Positions 11,232 to 24,396 of a DNA stretch of 64,000 nucleotides are shown piece after piece. How positions within the stretch are numbered: position 1 is the first letter of the stretch; each line of letters opens with the position of its first letter. The DNA comes from Capitulum mitella. Taxonomy: Eukaryota > Arthropoda > Thecostraca > Pollicipedomorpha > Pollicipedidae. The stretch lies in the NCBI GenBank assembly GCA_030062745.1, contig CP099848.1, positions 5,573,685 through 5,637,684 on the forward strand, given 5' to 3'. The notes under the pieces are model-generated. The model was not told the DNA's origin. It worked only from the letters and a program-made list of their open reading frames with translations, and did not search any database. A program made the translations under genes and the position numbers.

Positions 11232-13869
11232 AAGATTTACTTCCCATACCAGGTTTGAATTATATATTTTCGCCTGTGGCTGGGATATGTTTATTCGCCG
11301 AGGACTTTTTAACGAAGGACCTAGGTCCGACGGGACCAAGATCTTAAGGAAAAGACGGACGAATCGACATCATTTCTCTGCTTGGATGACAATGATTTTC
11401 CCATATGTTGCAATCGCAGCACATGCTCAAACTGAACAACCTTAATCGTCGAAAAACCATGATAGATCGGCTAAAAACACCTTGGAATATTCATCGATTC
11501 ATGAAACGAAGTACACAACTATGCAGAGCCCTGGTTGAAACAATAATATATCGTGTTGAGGAACTATTGCTTAAAACGGAATGACATATGTGAGAGTGGG
11601 ATGTGGGGGACAAGCGTATAAATCTCCGCAGTGCAATCTCTCCGCCTCTACGGTTCGGGGAAAAGGCTTTGCATTGTGTTTTTACCACGCGGCTCGTGCA
11701 ATGCGGAACAGGTACTCCGACGTATGGGAATCTGTATCCTTTTTTCGGTTTTATGGACAACTTTTAAGCTTGTTGAGGCCTTTTGAACAATATGATCACA
11801 CGGTTCGCTCAATCCTAAAGAGATACTCCGAAGTATGGGAATATACAATACAATGCCTGACCGATAAAATAACTTCCTAGGGCCGAGGTCGCTATTGCAA
11901 TTCCCGCCCCGGACTGAAGGTCGAGGGCGCAAATTTAACAGTAACCAAGGCCGAGGAAAATTATCCCAGCCGAATTATGGTATGTTTTTACGAAATGCTG
12001 CTGTGTGCGAGAACATGAAGACAAAATTTAAACCATTTTTCCACCACACTTGGGTTATGACGTCGGGGAAGACACCAATGATGACATCACACGACAGCAA
12101 ACGCCACGCTGAGTGGCAGCGGCGCGGGAACCCCTCCTTTGGAGGAGTTCCGGGGACGCCCTCAACGCCCCAACTCCGAGAGGAGTGGGGGAGGGGGGCA
12201 AAGAAGCATATTTGTTCAGTTTTTTCCAGTCAACGCCCACAGGGTCAATGTCAAATCCCAAAAACACTGCTGGCAGCTGCACCCTCCCCCCCGCGAGGCG
12301 TCGAGGGCCGGTTGGTCCGAGGTACCTCCAATAAAAAAAAACTCGGTGAATTGGTTTAATTTCCTTGCCCTGGGCGGTGACATATATTCCCATTTCGAAA
12401 TGCATTGAGACGAAATGTTATCACACGTGCACAAGCTAATGCAAGGGGATATTCCAGCATTTGGTAATACACATTCCCGATAAGTAAAACATTTGATCGC
12501 TACCTATTTTTGAACATTGCTCCCTCCCAATGCCACTGATGGAAGTGACTCGGAACCACGACCTGCATGAAAACCGCACGTCCGCCGGTGGACTGCCTCC
12601 AGAACTTATCCACGTCGTATGCATGTTTTATACGTTAGGTCGATGGCGGTCTGTCTGCTGGAGTTGGACGAGCGTCCCAAATCACGTTTGTGGCCATTGT
12701 AGTAACCTGAGTAGTAACTTAAATAACCCGCCGGTCCGGCCGGCGAATACGGTACGGCGGCCACACCCTGTGTGTTTTGTCTGTCGCATTCATCTGCGGA
12801 GTCACTTAGAGTTTCTACCCCTTGCTCGCAGCACATTAGCCCATGGAGGCACTGGTCCACTGACACGAGTGATTGCATGCACCATTTCTGGACTAGAAAT
12901 GCCCATTTGCATGAAATTCTGCTTCCAGGGGACGAATTGGGCCACGTGTTCCCATGGAATCGCCGACCCTCAGTGAACAGTACGATGGCTGTCCTCTCAC
13001 GCAGTTGTTTTTCATCTGCCTTGGCCGTGATGCGCATCGTTAGCGTGCGGATCTGGTCACAGTAACCGCATTTTTTTCATTTCGTGCTGCATGCTTTCAG
13101 AAGTGTTTTCGATTGGATATTACTCCACTAATATGCTACCAGGTATCTTAACAGGATGTGCTTATAACAGGATGATAACAGGATCTGCTTCGGTATACAG
13201 CCCAGGTTTGCAACCTCTGTAATGCATGCAAGAATAGCGACTTCCATGGCATTGTCTGGGTACACTGCTTTTTAGCTTATGTGTTAGCTTCTGGTCTCTG
13301 TTTAATGCTCAAACCTAGCTTTTTGTCATCCTCGCAAATTTATGCAATATCTTGCAGTATTTTTTCCACGTCTCATTGTACGACGTGCATTGCGTATTCT
13401 TCCAAATGATGCACAAGCTGCAGGCACTGCAAATATACCTGCATGCTTCGCGACACCTTGCAGTGCATCGGGAGCATTAGATACCATTCTCTTCCAGAAA
13501 TAATGACCATCGGCCTTAAGCATCAGGACATTTGCAGCATAAAATGAACGTACATTACTGGACTTATCGGTTTCCTTATCATAACCTACCGAATCGAAAG
13601 AAATGTTAAGTTTTTCGCCTCAGAATTCGGATTTCAAACGTATATTAAAGCCATCCGCAATAAGCTCGCAATTATTACAGCCTCGTGTCAAAAGAAGTAG
13701 AACAACAGGTGTTCAATACACGCAATCACCTCAAATATACAACGCGCGCATTCACTTTCATTTGAACAACTAAAAAAAAAACACAAACACACACACACAA
13801 GCCGCAATAAAGCAAGATATTGGTGGACGGCGCATCACCCTGACCTCTGCTTAGGTGATGTCTCGGGTG
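11232..13869. other. Intronic or intergenic stretch without recognised genes
   Basis: Contains a GC-richer patch near 12.1-12.3 kb and a minus-strand open stretch at 12606-13037 that I cannot identify. A CA-rich run lies at 13780-13798. Confidence 0.35.
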
Positions 13870-14287
13870 GCGACCAATCAGGCGGCGACCCGCAGCAAGT
13901 CGGGTGGCAACGAGTTGAGCTGCCGCGCCGCACAGCTGCAAAAACGTCTCCGATCCATCTCCGTGTGAGAGCTTGTTACATACAGATTGCCATCCTGCAT
14001 GGTTTGTCGGTCGCGATACTCCGTAACACGTGAAAGCTCGGTGGCCAGTGTTTCAGGCTTGCCCAGGCAGCGCATCTTGTGCGCCAGGCACAGTGCATGA
14101 AAAGAAACCAGTTTTCCGCGCTGAGCCAGCCCAGTCTCCGTAGCGGATCCGATATGCGATCAAATTTCCTTTGGCTAAAAACAACCCTTCCTGCAAAGTC
14201 AATGATTTTCTGGAGGCGAGGCAGGCTTTTTTGTACCATTGCCATGTACCGAGATGCAATAACGGATTTGCGAGAGAACCAGAGCAT
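13870..14287 (-). mobile_element. LINE reverse-transcriptase 3' end, degenerate
   Basis: On the minus strand, pieces of the C-terminal part of a non-LTR retrotransposon ORF2 are readable: LPRLQKIIDFAGRVVFSQRK and RRLGWLSAEN in one frame, then RCLGKPETLATELSRV and RRRFCSCAARQLNSLPPDLL in another. The pattern 'LQ..I..FA.RVV..RRK.D..SD....LGWL' followed by 'R.WNSLP..L' is typical of jockey/CR1-like LINE tails. At least two frame changes separate the pieces, so this is a dead 5'-truncated copy. Confidence 0.75.
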
Positions 14288-16309
14288 TGATCAGAGCGGA
14301 AATAACGGACGGCGGTAGGAAGCTCCTTAGATGTAGCACGCCACTGAAAGTTCGGAAACTGTGCATAGTAACGGCGATGTATTGTGTGTTAACGGCATTT
14401 CTGATGTGTTGTTCTATTGCTGTGTCATTGTCCGTGTACTATGCTGACACGTGGTATAGCTGTATAAGCATGCTTTAGATAATTCAAAGTTGAATGAGCT
14501 GAAAGCGTGCGTTGCACGCTTTTAGTTAGTGATATTTTGTACATGGCGTGGAAAAGTTCAGATCGAGGTGTTTGTAAGCGTGTCCAAGCCTCCGAGTCTC
14601 AAGCGCCCGAACGCGCCAGCCGATCGCGACACAAGTGGCACCGTCAGGTCCGCCGCCTCGGCGGACAGGTTGTTAGTGTAGGTTTCGGAGCGATTCGTGG
14701 CGTGTGGCACGTGCCACGCGGCGCGAGCCGGGCCTCTGCAGAATTCAGTCAAGCACGGTTACAAGTCAAACGGCGGGTGCTGTTGACTCAGGACATGGCG
14801 ACAACAAAGGCCCTGCTTTGGGGTACTCGCATGGTCGGCATTCACGTACAATCCACGTGGCGATCCACAGGCACATGTCTCGATTTGTACTCGGAAACCT
14901 TCCAGCGCCAGGAGTAACCTAAACGGCTGAAATAAGATTTTTTCAGACTAGCACTAAAGCTATCCAACGGTGCACTATATGATGGACAGGGCGCAGCGGG
15001 ACACGTGCAGCGCACGTGCGATTCTTTTATGGACCCGTTACTTGACGCGAGCAGTGCAGCTTATTTCACTGATCCGACCCCTTGATCCCATCCCAGACAG
15101 TACGGTTACTTTGCAGAAACGTGGTATATTGTTTATAATGTCTGACATGGGATGATAAAACAACGGGCTCGAGCTCCGCTGGCCGCGCGTTTTTTCATAG
15201 TTCACAGAGCGCCGTCGTTAAGCAGATTTCTCTGCTCATATGTGCCGTTGCTAGAATGGGAGTATGACTTGCTCTTTAACCACCTTGCTTGCGAACATCT
15301 TTTACTTATTACTGGCAGTAATGCTGATACTAAGCGGGTGCACAGGTCTGAGTACGATACAAAGCTTCGATGTCGACCCTAAACCAACCGTGTAGCGTCG
15401 GTTTGCCTCTAGTTTAACTTTGCGGTCTGCCGCGTTTTGAAGTAGACAGCCCCAGACAACGCTAGACATACGAAGAAAGTAGTGCCTGGCAAAGTGCTTC
15501 TGGGGGTGCTCGGAAACGTTCCTCAACATCGTAGACATTAGTACCTGACTGTTTTACATGTTAGCCTCCGGTACGCTATCTTAGTCTCGCCGTTTTTCTC
15601 TAGACCTGACGTGTCAAGAGACGAATGGACTTGGAGCAGACGCTAATTCACGGTAGGTTGAAAGTTGTTGGCCATTTGGTTATTTAAGAACCAATGTACG
15701 GTTATTTATTGCCCATAAAGATATACGGTCCAAATTAATCAAAGATGATAACACAGAGGGGGCCATAAGACGTGCTTCGCCAAGAAACTTTTTATCGCGG
15801 CTATCTGGAACATGCGGCGATGAGGTCCAGCTGGCGGTAGGGCTCCGCGCGCTGAGCGCACGATTGCTGATGCAGCTGGCTGTATAATGTTTAGCGAGTG
15901 GAGTAATACCTGTTGTACCGCCGTCTCGGCACGTCACGTGATCTCTAAATGCAGAGACATCCTCGCACCACACATGAATCCGGGGATTAACAGAGATGAA
16001 AGTTTCTTTGCTATTACGCTTCTTTTGAGCCAGATGGTCGTTATTTTTCATCAAAATTGTTGCGTTTTCTTCTCCTGGTGTCAAATATCTGTGAGCCGTC
16101 TTGCAGCGGGCTTGACGAGCGAGGCCCATTTTGCTGCTGCTTATATAATCAGTTTCCCTTGATACATTTCACCATACAATGGGATATTTATCGATCTGTT
16201 TTAGTACTTTGCATCCAAAGAATGGAAGGTTTGATGCCACGTGCGCTGATGATATTCTTCGTTGCCATTACTGAATGGTTCTAAAACATCCGTTAAAAAA
16301 CGTATGTGA
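14288..16309. other. No recognised gene
   Basis: Mixed-composition sequence. Open frames (for example 14507-14917 and 15680-16129) show no family motif. Confidence 0.3.
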
Positions 16310-17083
16310 CCTGACCTCAGGTCAATGACTGGAGGTCATTAATACCTTTGTCCATTGGCAGTAATTGGATGTCTGTATCACCCCACACTCAAAACGTTAT
16401 AAAAAAATCGTTAATGTCCAGAAAAACGGTGACGTCTTAAAAATGGAGCTGACCTTAGTCAGTGACCCGGAAGTTCCCAAGAAATCTGAGATGATGGATT
16501 TGTTGCATTTATCGAGATCTCTAATCCCTGAAAATTCTATTGCGATATCATATTTCCCGAAACGTTACAGGGCGCTAAACTTTTCTGGACATAGATCCAC
16601 TTGCCCTGACCTAGATCTGACTCCACCTGAGGTCACAACTTTGACACACAATGTAAAAATGATCAAGCAAAAGTGCTGTGTCCTCCTCCACCTGGTCACC
16701 AGAGAGGCAGGCGTCCTGTGCAGCAGTGTATTGCCAGCGGAGTCCAGGTACAATGATGTCCCTCTCCGGGTCGAGCATACAGAGTCGCGTCACGTGGAAC
16801 GTAGGGGCTAATTGGGAATTCACTGCGGCCCTAGTACCCGCCCGGTACAGCCAATCACGTGGCAGGGTCGGGCTGGTCACCGGGCGGTGGTTAGCGCCTG
16901 CGGCGGCGGGCGGCGCTGCCGAAGGCTCTAACCACGTGGCAGGTGGTCACTGGTCGGCGGTCCGGCTGTGTCGCTCACAACAAAAATTACACGAAATTTC
17001 ATGGCGCTGTGTTCGTTTCTTCTCTTGCAATCTTGGAAAAATCTTGAGCGAGCCAGTCAACCCCCAGTCGGGGCCCGGTTAAA
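16310..17083 (+). repeat. Interspersed repeat related to 39137-39636, interrupted
   Basis: Shares, in order, 'cctcaggtcaatg', 'gtcagtgacc', 'tctctaatcc', 'acacaatgtaaaaatgatc', 'tttc.tggcgctg' and a final 'gtcaac.cccc.agtcggg' with the repeat at 39137. About 300 bp of GC-rich sequence (roughly 16680-16985) has no counterpart in the other copy and is probably an insertion. Class not determined. Confidence 0.5.
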
Positions 17084-17421
17084 AAAAAAAACAATAAAAA
17101 TCAAACTGAGCGGCCGGCCCAGCCCGGCCTGACCATAACGCTTTCTGGAGAGCTAATAGCTCCAGGGCTGGAGAAACTCCGGGCCCCGTGACTGTCCGAT
17201 CATGGTGCGTCAGGGGGTCCAGCCGTTTTGAGGAAATGGACGTTTTTGACATGTTAAAGATATTATTTGATGAATGGTGATATTCACGCGGGTGTATTAA
17301 ACCGGCACAGGCATTTAACAATACGTTTCCCTCGTTGACTTGACACCCTGAGTGACTGCAGAGTGAGGCTGTCTCAACAAATGCAGCACACACCTGACGT
17401 AAAATACGGCTATTGCTTTAA

Positions 17422-18595
17422 CCCTTTTCCCGGCAGGGGGCTGAATCCGCCCCCCCCCCCGGGTTTTTTGCTTGCCAATTCCAGGGTTTTTGACGCAGCT
17501 TCACAAAACTTGGTGACTTGTCCTAGTTATTCTTTTCACGTACTGCGACAAAATTTCGAAATTCTATTTTGATTGATCAGGGGCAGAGCTAGGCAAGGTT
17601 TTTGGGAGGAAACCTGGGAGGGTAGGAGGAAAATGTCTGCCAAAAATAGCATTTCTAAGGTAGAACTTAAAATTTTATATGGATGTGTAGCTACGTAGTT
17701 GGGTAACATGCAAATGCAATTTTGCTTTTCTGAGGTCATTCTACAATATCAGGTCAAGGTCAAAAGTCAAAATTTAGTCTTACAACAATAATTTCAGCGC
17801 AGTTTCTTCAGATGCCAAACCTGGAACATATGTGACGTGGAAGGCTGCCCTCTACTTATGTACCAAGTTTCACATTGATGTCAGGTCGGGTCACGGAGCT
17901 ATGACCTAAAATGTCAGTGCGCGTATCCTATATTACAATAACCGTAAAATGGAATTTTTGAAATAGAGTGAATTTAAATGATTGAAAATGTTTTCAGATA
18001 ATATTAAATGCACACGAGATCATTCCAACTGACTCCAAGGTCACTGGAGGTCATTTAAGGTCCAAGGTCATAAGTTGATCTGAAAGACATGTGACCATGG
18101 CAGTTGCCCCTTCTTTATGTCCCTGGCACCGCCTAAGCTGACATTATACAAACATTACAATGCAATTTGTACTTCTTCGGCATAATATGACTAGCAAAAG
18201 ACAAAAAAGTGCCTTTATCTTTTTGTCCATTCAGTTTTTTTTTAAACCTCATCATATCTGTAAACGCTCATGAATTTTCCCAAATTTTCAAATACGTTTA
18301 CCAATGGTAAAAGTCCCATCCATAATCTCTCGATTCATGCCAATTTCATCGGAATCGCTCCATAAACAACAGAGTTATAAGCAGTCCAAAAATATCCCTC
18401 GTTTGACATTTTTGCCCCCTTGTATCCACACCTTTCAAGATTTTGAAAACCTCTTTGAGCGTAGTTTACGTTACGGCAAATTGATTTCCGTTTGTTGCGA
18501 TAAAATCAAATGTGTAATTCTCGAGATCTCGGAGGGGGCCGAAACCGCCCCCCTGCCGGGAATTGGCCATACCGTCTAGCCCTCCGGGAATAGGG
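17422..18595 (+). mobile_element. piggyBac-like non-autonomous element, copy 3
   Basis: TTAA at 17418-17421 and 18596-18599. Ends are CCCTTTTCCCGGCAGG and CCGGGAATAGGG; length 1174 bp. Half-sites AGGTCA at 18038 and 18048, AGGTCC at 18058 and AGGTCA at 18065 repeat the 4-4-1 spacing of copy 2. No coding capacity. Confidence 0.88.
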
Positions 18596-18599
18596 TTAA

Positions 18600-19320
18600 G
18601 TTTGTTTATTACAAACATAAAGATAACTTTGTCCCATAGAATTATAAAGACATATATGTTTATACATACACATATCTATATATAAAAACAGGATAGCACA
18701 TTACGAGAAATAGTTCTTACACGCACTGTCAGTTTCCGGATACCACAAACAAACGACAACGACATGTCAACAAGTTACTGTCATGAGGAAAAATGTGCCG
18801 CCGTCAAAATTTTATTGCACTGTATTTACAAATGGCCGGCCACATCCACTAAAAAGGGCTATTCTGTGGTCTTTGTCATACAAGCAACGGTACGCACATA
18901 AAAAGAATGAAAGAGATGTAAAATGTGGCAACCTAAGTACTACACTACTTGCAAGTCAAATGAGAACGCACAACAAAAAAATGAACTCTAATAGGCTCGA
19001 CTACAAAGATCGCAGGATGTTATGTTTCAAGGTATGCTTTAATTCTATTTTTTAAGGAATTTTGTAAACTGTGAAGTTTGACACGGGTGCTATACTCGGT
19101 AAAAGCTCGGTATATCAAGGTGCGCTGGCCGAAGGTGCTGATAGCACGGGGTGCATGCAACATTTTTGAATGTCTGGTGACGCCACAGAAGTGATCCTTA
19201 AACAAACTCTGAAACAGATATGCGGACTGCTGCAATCGTAAAATGGTGTGCAGCATGTTGACGTCAGCAACAGTGGCTAGGTCTTTGGCAACTAGCCACT
19301 TGAGTGACCGCAACACATCA
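18600..19320 (-). mobile_element. LINE 3' end with readable reverse-transcriptase tail
   Basis: The minus strand 19020-19316 is one open frame with the hallmarks of a LINE ORF2 C-terminus: GVTRHSKMLHAPRAISTFGQ, then RTLIYRAFTEYS and LQNSLKNRIKAYLE. The motif 'TRHS..LHAPR..T..GQRT..YR' is highly typical. The 5' end is cut at about 19320. The segment 18600-19020 downstream is the presumed 3' untranslated part. It begins right at the TTAA of the piggyBac-like copy 3, so the two elements abut. Confidence 0.75.
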
Positions 19321-20476
19321 GATATATGCTGAAATGTTCGTCAACCCGAAATCACGAGAGCGGCGAAATTCAAGATTTTTTTCGGCGATCGGCGATGAAT
19401 GACTTGAAACGCATAGGAAAGGGAAGAATTGGCTCTCACGGCTGCGGATAATAACAAGAAGCTCCAAAAGTTTCGAAAACTGCGTATATTGGAAACAAAC
19501 TGGCTTTCGCGAATAAAGTCCCGCCAGTTGTGTACACTGATAATTATTGGATTCTTCCAAAACTTAAGCACGGGAAACCATCAGAATAACCACTAGCGTT
19601 AAGAAACGCCCCTTGGCAAGACATGTCTCGCCAAAATAAAAGGAATGCTAAAATTAGTTCCCGTTAATTGTTTCCCACGTCCGGCGCCGGTGCCCGCCGT
19701 GCAGTTACACGAAAATCGCCTTGTCGTTCAACTCAGCGTTTCGGCGTATATATTAGACAAATCAGAGAACTTGGACGTACATCGGCAACTGCGGACTCTT
19801 GCGTATTTGTTGGTGCCTTTACTTAGCCTTTGTCAATCACAGCCCTTGAGATCCAGGCCGTTTCTCGGTTTCATGCAGTAGACTATGAGAAAATATATAT
19901 AGGGCGTAAATGACTTACGTATCATCCAAAAGTAGAAATGAGACCAGTTTCGAACTTTATTTGTCACGAGCTTTCCAACGGTGTGCTTATTTTTATCGTA
20001 CGGCCAACCGCTCGTGAGTTAACGGGAGGGCAGTCACCCCACCCCCAATCAAGCGTGGTTGGCGCCGACGGCCAGTCGGGCGCGGGTTGAGTAAAACACC
20101 CACCTTTAGCCTCCCTCTTAATGAACTTTTATATGCTGGAGCGCCGGTATTTCAGCTTACCGGTTTCCGTGTACAGAGCTGTTGTAAATGATTTCCATGA
20201 TCTGTATGAAACTGCTGCAATGAAAAATCAGTGACATGATAAACAGCCCTGTTTCAGACATATCTTTCTGTTACAGACCTGTCTATTCAATGGTGCTTTT
20301 TCATCATTTTAAGGCTGTTTTAGCAAAACGGTGGCCATGTTCAAGACATGAGTTTATCCAACATCTAACCGCAGTGACATAAATGGTGGTAACGTTTGTT
20401 ATAACTTGTGGTAATATACAACTTATGATATATTTTTATACATTTTATATACATTTGTTGTGTACGTCTATTCTTA

Positions 20477-20525
<49 letters not shown>

Positions 20526-21079
20526 CATGTTTCACACAGTCCATCATATACATTTCAATTCGTAATTGCCTCACACGGAATAATGTTAACGGATCGTGGT
20601 GCGTTACTTATTAGAATGATTGAAATGCCCAGCAGCTGTGGTTTATAACAGGTAGAAAGCACACTTCAACAATATCCGCATTCTTTTGTTTATTTCTTAT
20701 CTCTGGCACTAATTTCTGTTTTCCTGTCGCTTATGCGTATGCTTAGATGTAGTTACACACATGAAAATAGATACAGTTTGTGCTGGATTTCTGTTGTCAG
20801 TGGGAGTAATGAATTAAAATATTTGAAAATAACGAAATCACCAGAACTAAGCGGCGAGGCTTCTTGGAGAGGAGGCAACTTTGCTGCGACTGTCCGCGTG
20901 GTGTATTCTAACACAGTGTTTTGCGACTTCATAACAGGGAAAGTTTTATCACGCGGTGAATGTCTGGTAAAGAGAAGAAAGTGAGGATAGCGAAATAGGT
21001 GACGAATACCGGAGAGGCTAGTGTCATAATGTTCGCAAATTAACAAAAATATGCATTAGAAGATACTCTTTGACCTCAG
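19321..21079. other. Intronic stretch with a TA microsatellite
   Basis: No protein-like frame. It holds the (TA)n tract at 20474-20524. The region ends at the polypyrimidine-poor acceptor 'tttgacctcag' of the exon at 21080. Confidence 0.35.
20474..20524. repeat. (TA)n microsatellite
   Basis: About 25 consecutive TA steps with occasional TG. Confidence 0.95.
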
Positions 21080-21226
21080 GCGGTGAACCACATGTCCGAC
21101 CTGCTGTCCATCAAGCCGCAACTGATCGAGGAAAGAGTACTCAAGCAGATGTACGATGACATTGCCGGGATGTACAACATTCTTACCAACAGATCAGATG
21201 TCTTGCAGGCCACGTCCCTCCCAGAG
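21080..21226 (+). CDS. Kinase linker / UBA-like exon (HUNK-like)
   Basis: A 147-bp exon of exactly 49 codons, phase 0 at both ends: acceptor tgacctcag at 21079, donor gtatcg at 21227. It encodes AVNHMSDLLSIKPQLIEERV and LKQMYDDIAGMYNILTNRSD. In AMPK-related kinases a small UBA-like domain follows the catalytic domain. HUNK has LSPSVVLHMTEKLGY...VLSNRA at this place, matching the spacing of VLKQM...ILTNRSD here. The similarity is by eye and moderate. Joined to the exon at 1234 (phase 0) and to 21563 (phase 0), the frame is kept. Confidence 0.5.
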
Positions 21227-21562
21227 GTATCGCTTACATAGCACCCAGTCTAGTTCATCCTTGTCTAGGATTGGCTGAAGCGAGTGATTATAAGGTATAA
21301 TGTTTGTTGTCCCTCTGCGTTCAACATTTGGATTTACTGCAAACTTTATCGAGCTGGAGAGATATCGCTCAGTCAGTATGTGTTGATTTCCAGTAGCTTA
21401 TTTTGATGCGGTATTTAAAAACAGAAAAGCCCCTGACGGACATGACGTAAAGTTGATCTGGCAAATTTTGTACGCAGTTTGTAAGCAGCGATCTCATCAC
21501 CACCGTAGGAGCAATCAGAGCACGTGGTCTGAGGGCCGACTGACGCGAACGGCCTGTTGCAG

Positions 21563-23175
21563 GAGGCGCGGATCCGGCCGCTGGAGCTGCGCACGCCCGC
21601 CAAGCGGCCGCTGACCAGCAGCGCCGAGGCCGGCTCGCCGCCGTTGCGCTCCGACAGGACCGTGCGGCCGGCGGTGGCGGTCCCGCTGCGGCCGGCGGCC
21701 GCCGCCGGCGCGCGGCCCGTGCTCTCAGAAGGCGCGCTCCGGCCTGGCCGTCCCGCGCTCGGGCGTCTCGCTGCGGGAGCGGCCGCGCCCGGTGGCGCGC
21801 CGGCCCGCCCACCTGGCGCGGCCCACCACGGCGCCGGCGGCCCGGCCGGGAGGCCGCGACGAAGCAGCCCCGGTAGCCGCCCCCGCCGTCGCCGCTCGAG
21901 CCACGCCATCGCCGCCGCCACCGTCCCCTCCGCCACCTCTGCAGCCGCCGCCGCCGCCGCCTCCAGCGTCGGTCGGCAGCAGCGTGGCGCCGCCGGCCGA
22001 CGGCCGCCGTGGAGCTGCTGCGAACCGTGCACGACCGGCTGGGGCGGGAGGAGGCGGCGGCGCTGAGAGCGCGGTCCGCCGTCACCCCGACCTCGGGCCG
22101 GGCCAGCGCCTCCACGTCCGGCAGCTCGGAGCGGGCCTGGGGCTCGCCGCGCCAGCGCGCCAGCACCAAGACGGTGTGGGCGGACGCGCCGTGGGACACG
22201 CCGCGCCGCCACAACCTGACCGACGACCAGAAGGTGCGCACCGACGACCGGTACGAGTCGGGCGGCTCGCGGCGCGCCGGCGACAAGTCGCTGCTGCTCC
22301 TGTCGGCCGCCGAGGACGAGTTCTCGTCGCTGTACGACGACTTCACCGACGACTCGTCGGCGGCCGACGAGCCGATCCGCGTGGTGATCCGGAGCCGGCC
22401 GGCGGAGGGCGGCGTCGTCGTCGACGGCGGCGCCGCGCCGGGCCGGGCGGCGCCGGCGCCGGCGCCGTCGCCGGTCGGCAGGGCCGGCCAGCCGCGCTGC
22501 CCGCGGCCGGCCGCGCCCGACGAGCGACAGCAGCGCTCTGTCGGCACGGCCACCGTCCGCCACGTCGGCGTGACGCGGTTCGACGGCGGCGAGCCGCAGC
22601 CGGAGCCGGCGCCGCGCCCGCCGGCCCGCAAGTCGCCGTCCGAGTCGCAGAAGCGGGAGCCGCCGGCCGGCGGGCGCGGCGCGCTGCAGCGGCGCCGCTC
22701 GGCGCTGCCGCTGGCCAAGTGCACGCTGCGCTCGCCGCTCAAGCAGACGTCGTCGGCCCACGCGTGGCTGAGCGCGCCGGGCGGCGGCGGAAGCGTCGGC
22801 GGCGGACGCGGCTCCGGTTCCTGGTCCAGCCACGACCGACTGGACGTCAGCGCCGGCCGAGAGGGTCGCCACCAGACGGCGCCGCCGCCGGCCGACGGCA
22901 AGGCCGGCCTGAGAGAGTCGCAGACGCAGACGGCGGCGCCCGGCTGGCGCCACGGGCCGGCCGACTCCCGCTCCCAGATGCTCCGGTACATGGTGCAGAC
23001 GGAGGACCTGGTGCCCGCCTACGGCGTGGCGCCGTATCCCAAGAAGAAGTTCACCACGCCGCATAGACTGTACGGGAACGTTGCAAAACGCTCAGAACGA
23101 GAGAATGGCTCATTTGCGTCAACAGATGCAGGTGATGGTCGTCATAACGCGTTTTGTCTGGCAAAAGTGATTTGA
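21563..23175 (+). CDS. Large low-complexity C-terminal exon of the HUNK-like kinase
   Basis: Acceptor 'ggcctgttgcag' at 21562, phase 0, beginning EARIRPLELRTPAKRPLTSS. The region is extremely GC-rich. The plausible protein runs in frame 2 to about 21720, in frame 3 (SQKARSGLAVPRSGVSLRER, then a proline run) to about 22005, and in frame 1 from ELLRTVHDRLGRE to a stop at 23173-23175. Notable later pieces are SPRQRASTKTVWADAPWD, SLLLLSAAEDEFSSLYDDF and YPKKKFTTPHRLYGN. The two frame changes may be assembly indels in GC-rich sequence or tiny introns (a 'gctctcag' acceptor-like site sits at 21721-21728). The protein part is disordered, rich in Pro, Ala, Arg and Ser, with many potential phosphosites, as in the tails of HUNK and BRSK kinases. 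Confidence 0.5.
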
Positions 23176-24396
23176 TATTTAAACCATTGTTTGGTCTATT
23201 TCGCCATATTCTCAGCCTGACTTCTGCGATTCACTGTATTTATCTCCAAAATCTCACTTTTGGCGGTTCTGTAAAACACATCTCTCGCCGCCGGCGCAAG
23301 AGATGTGCTTTAGAGACCGATACCGGCGTAGCCGCTGCTACTGCCTGCAAACATTGAAAGTGTCGCCGCTAAGAAATAATGTAAACCAAACGGCTAATTG
23401 CATTTTGAAAACCGTAGGCAATGCAATCGAAGGTTTCGCGTTTGAGGCCGTGCGAAAAAACCCGTGATATGCAGTGCATGCGCCTTGCCCTTTGCTTTCG
23501 CCAGATGACCGGTTCCCGTCTGCAGCGAAAACTGTGCAGGCACGTGCGACTTACCACCTTCACGCTGAGCCACCCGCTCCACGAGGCGGATCCGGCCGCA
23601 CCTGGCTGACCTTTGACCTTTGGCCCGGCAGCCTGTGTACCCCGGGGCAAGTATCGTCCTCAGACAGTGGCCGCCGGCCCCGGTCACGAGAAGCCCAGGA
23701 GGCCGGACGTCGCGGCCAAACGTCGTCACCACGGACGACCGAGCCAGGGCCGAGCCGTTGCGAGTCAAGGAGACGCGAGTGTGGTGAGCTCCCCCTGTCC
23801 CCTCCCCGCGTCATTGTCGATCCCGCCAGAGTTTGGTGTGCGGCCAGTAAGTGAGACGCCCAACGCGTCTGTAGCTGGCCGTATTCCCCACCCCGCGTCA
23901 TTCTCAGTATGCTTGTTGGAGGCCCTTAGATGCAACGTCACAAGCGTGCTCAAGGGAGCTGTGTATTTAAGGTATCCTAGAAAAAGCGCAAATTTTCTAT
24001 ACGTTATCCATCCCCAGCTATCCACTACTATCTAGCTTAGCCATCCCTACTATCCCCCAAACTAATCACACTGCCCATATACGAGTAGCGTGAAAATACG
24101 TTTTCTTTTGTCGAATGTCGAAGGGGAAACTTTTCACTTCCTCGCCGATAGAATGTACACACGACCAGAAACCCGTTACACACGCGTCACGGTCTGACTG
24201 GTTCTGCGCATCAAGCGCCTGCATCCGGTACACGATTACGTGACTCAGCGCGCGCGAGACCAAGACCAGATATGTAGTCGTCTCAGCGATAGGGGGCCAG
24301 CTCAGGGTCGTCACCTATATACGTTGATCGGTGTGCAGAAGGGTCAAGTCAGGGTCAACGACGGTACACGATGACCGGAGCGTGACCGGGGTTGGG
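23176..24396. other. Intergenic region between the kinase and DNase II
   Basis: The two genes converge here (the first on +, the second on -). No gene-like feature is seen. A GC-rich patch at about 23.57-23.83 kb has open frames on both strands without recognisable content. Confidence 0.4.

Noticed and set aside
12606-13037. 143-codon minus-strand frame that looked transposase-like at first
   Set aside because: No catalytic or DNA-binding motif could be pointed to; left as unidentified.
21369-23064. Two open frames of about 540 codons on the minus strand
   Set aside because: Antisense shadows of the GC-rich kinase tail exon, with arginine/alanine runs typical of reverse-strand reading.
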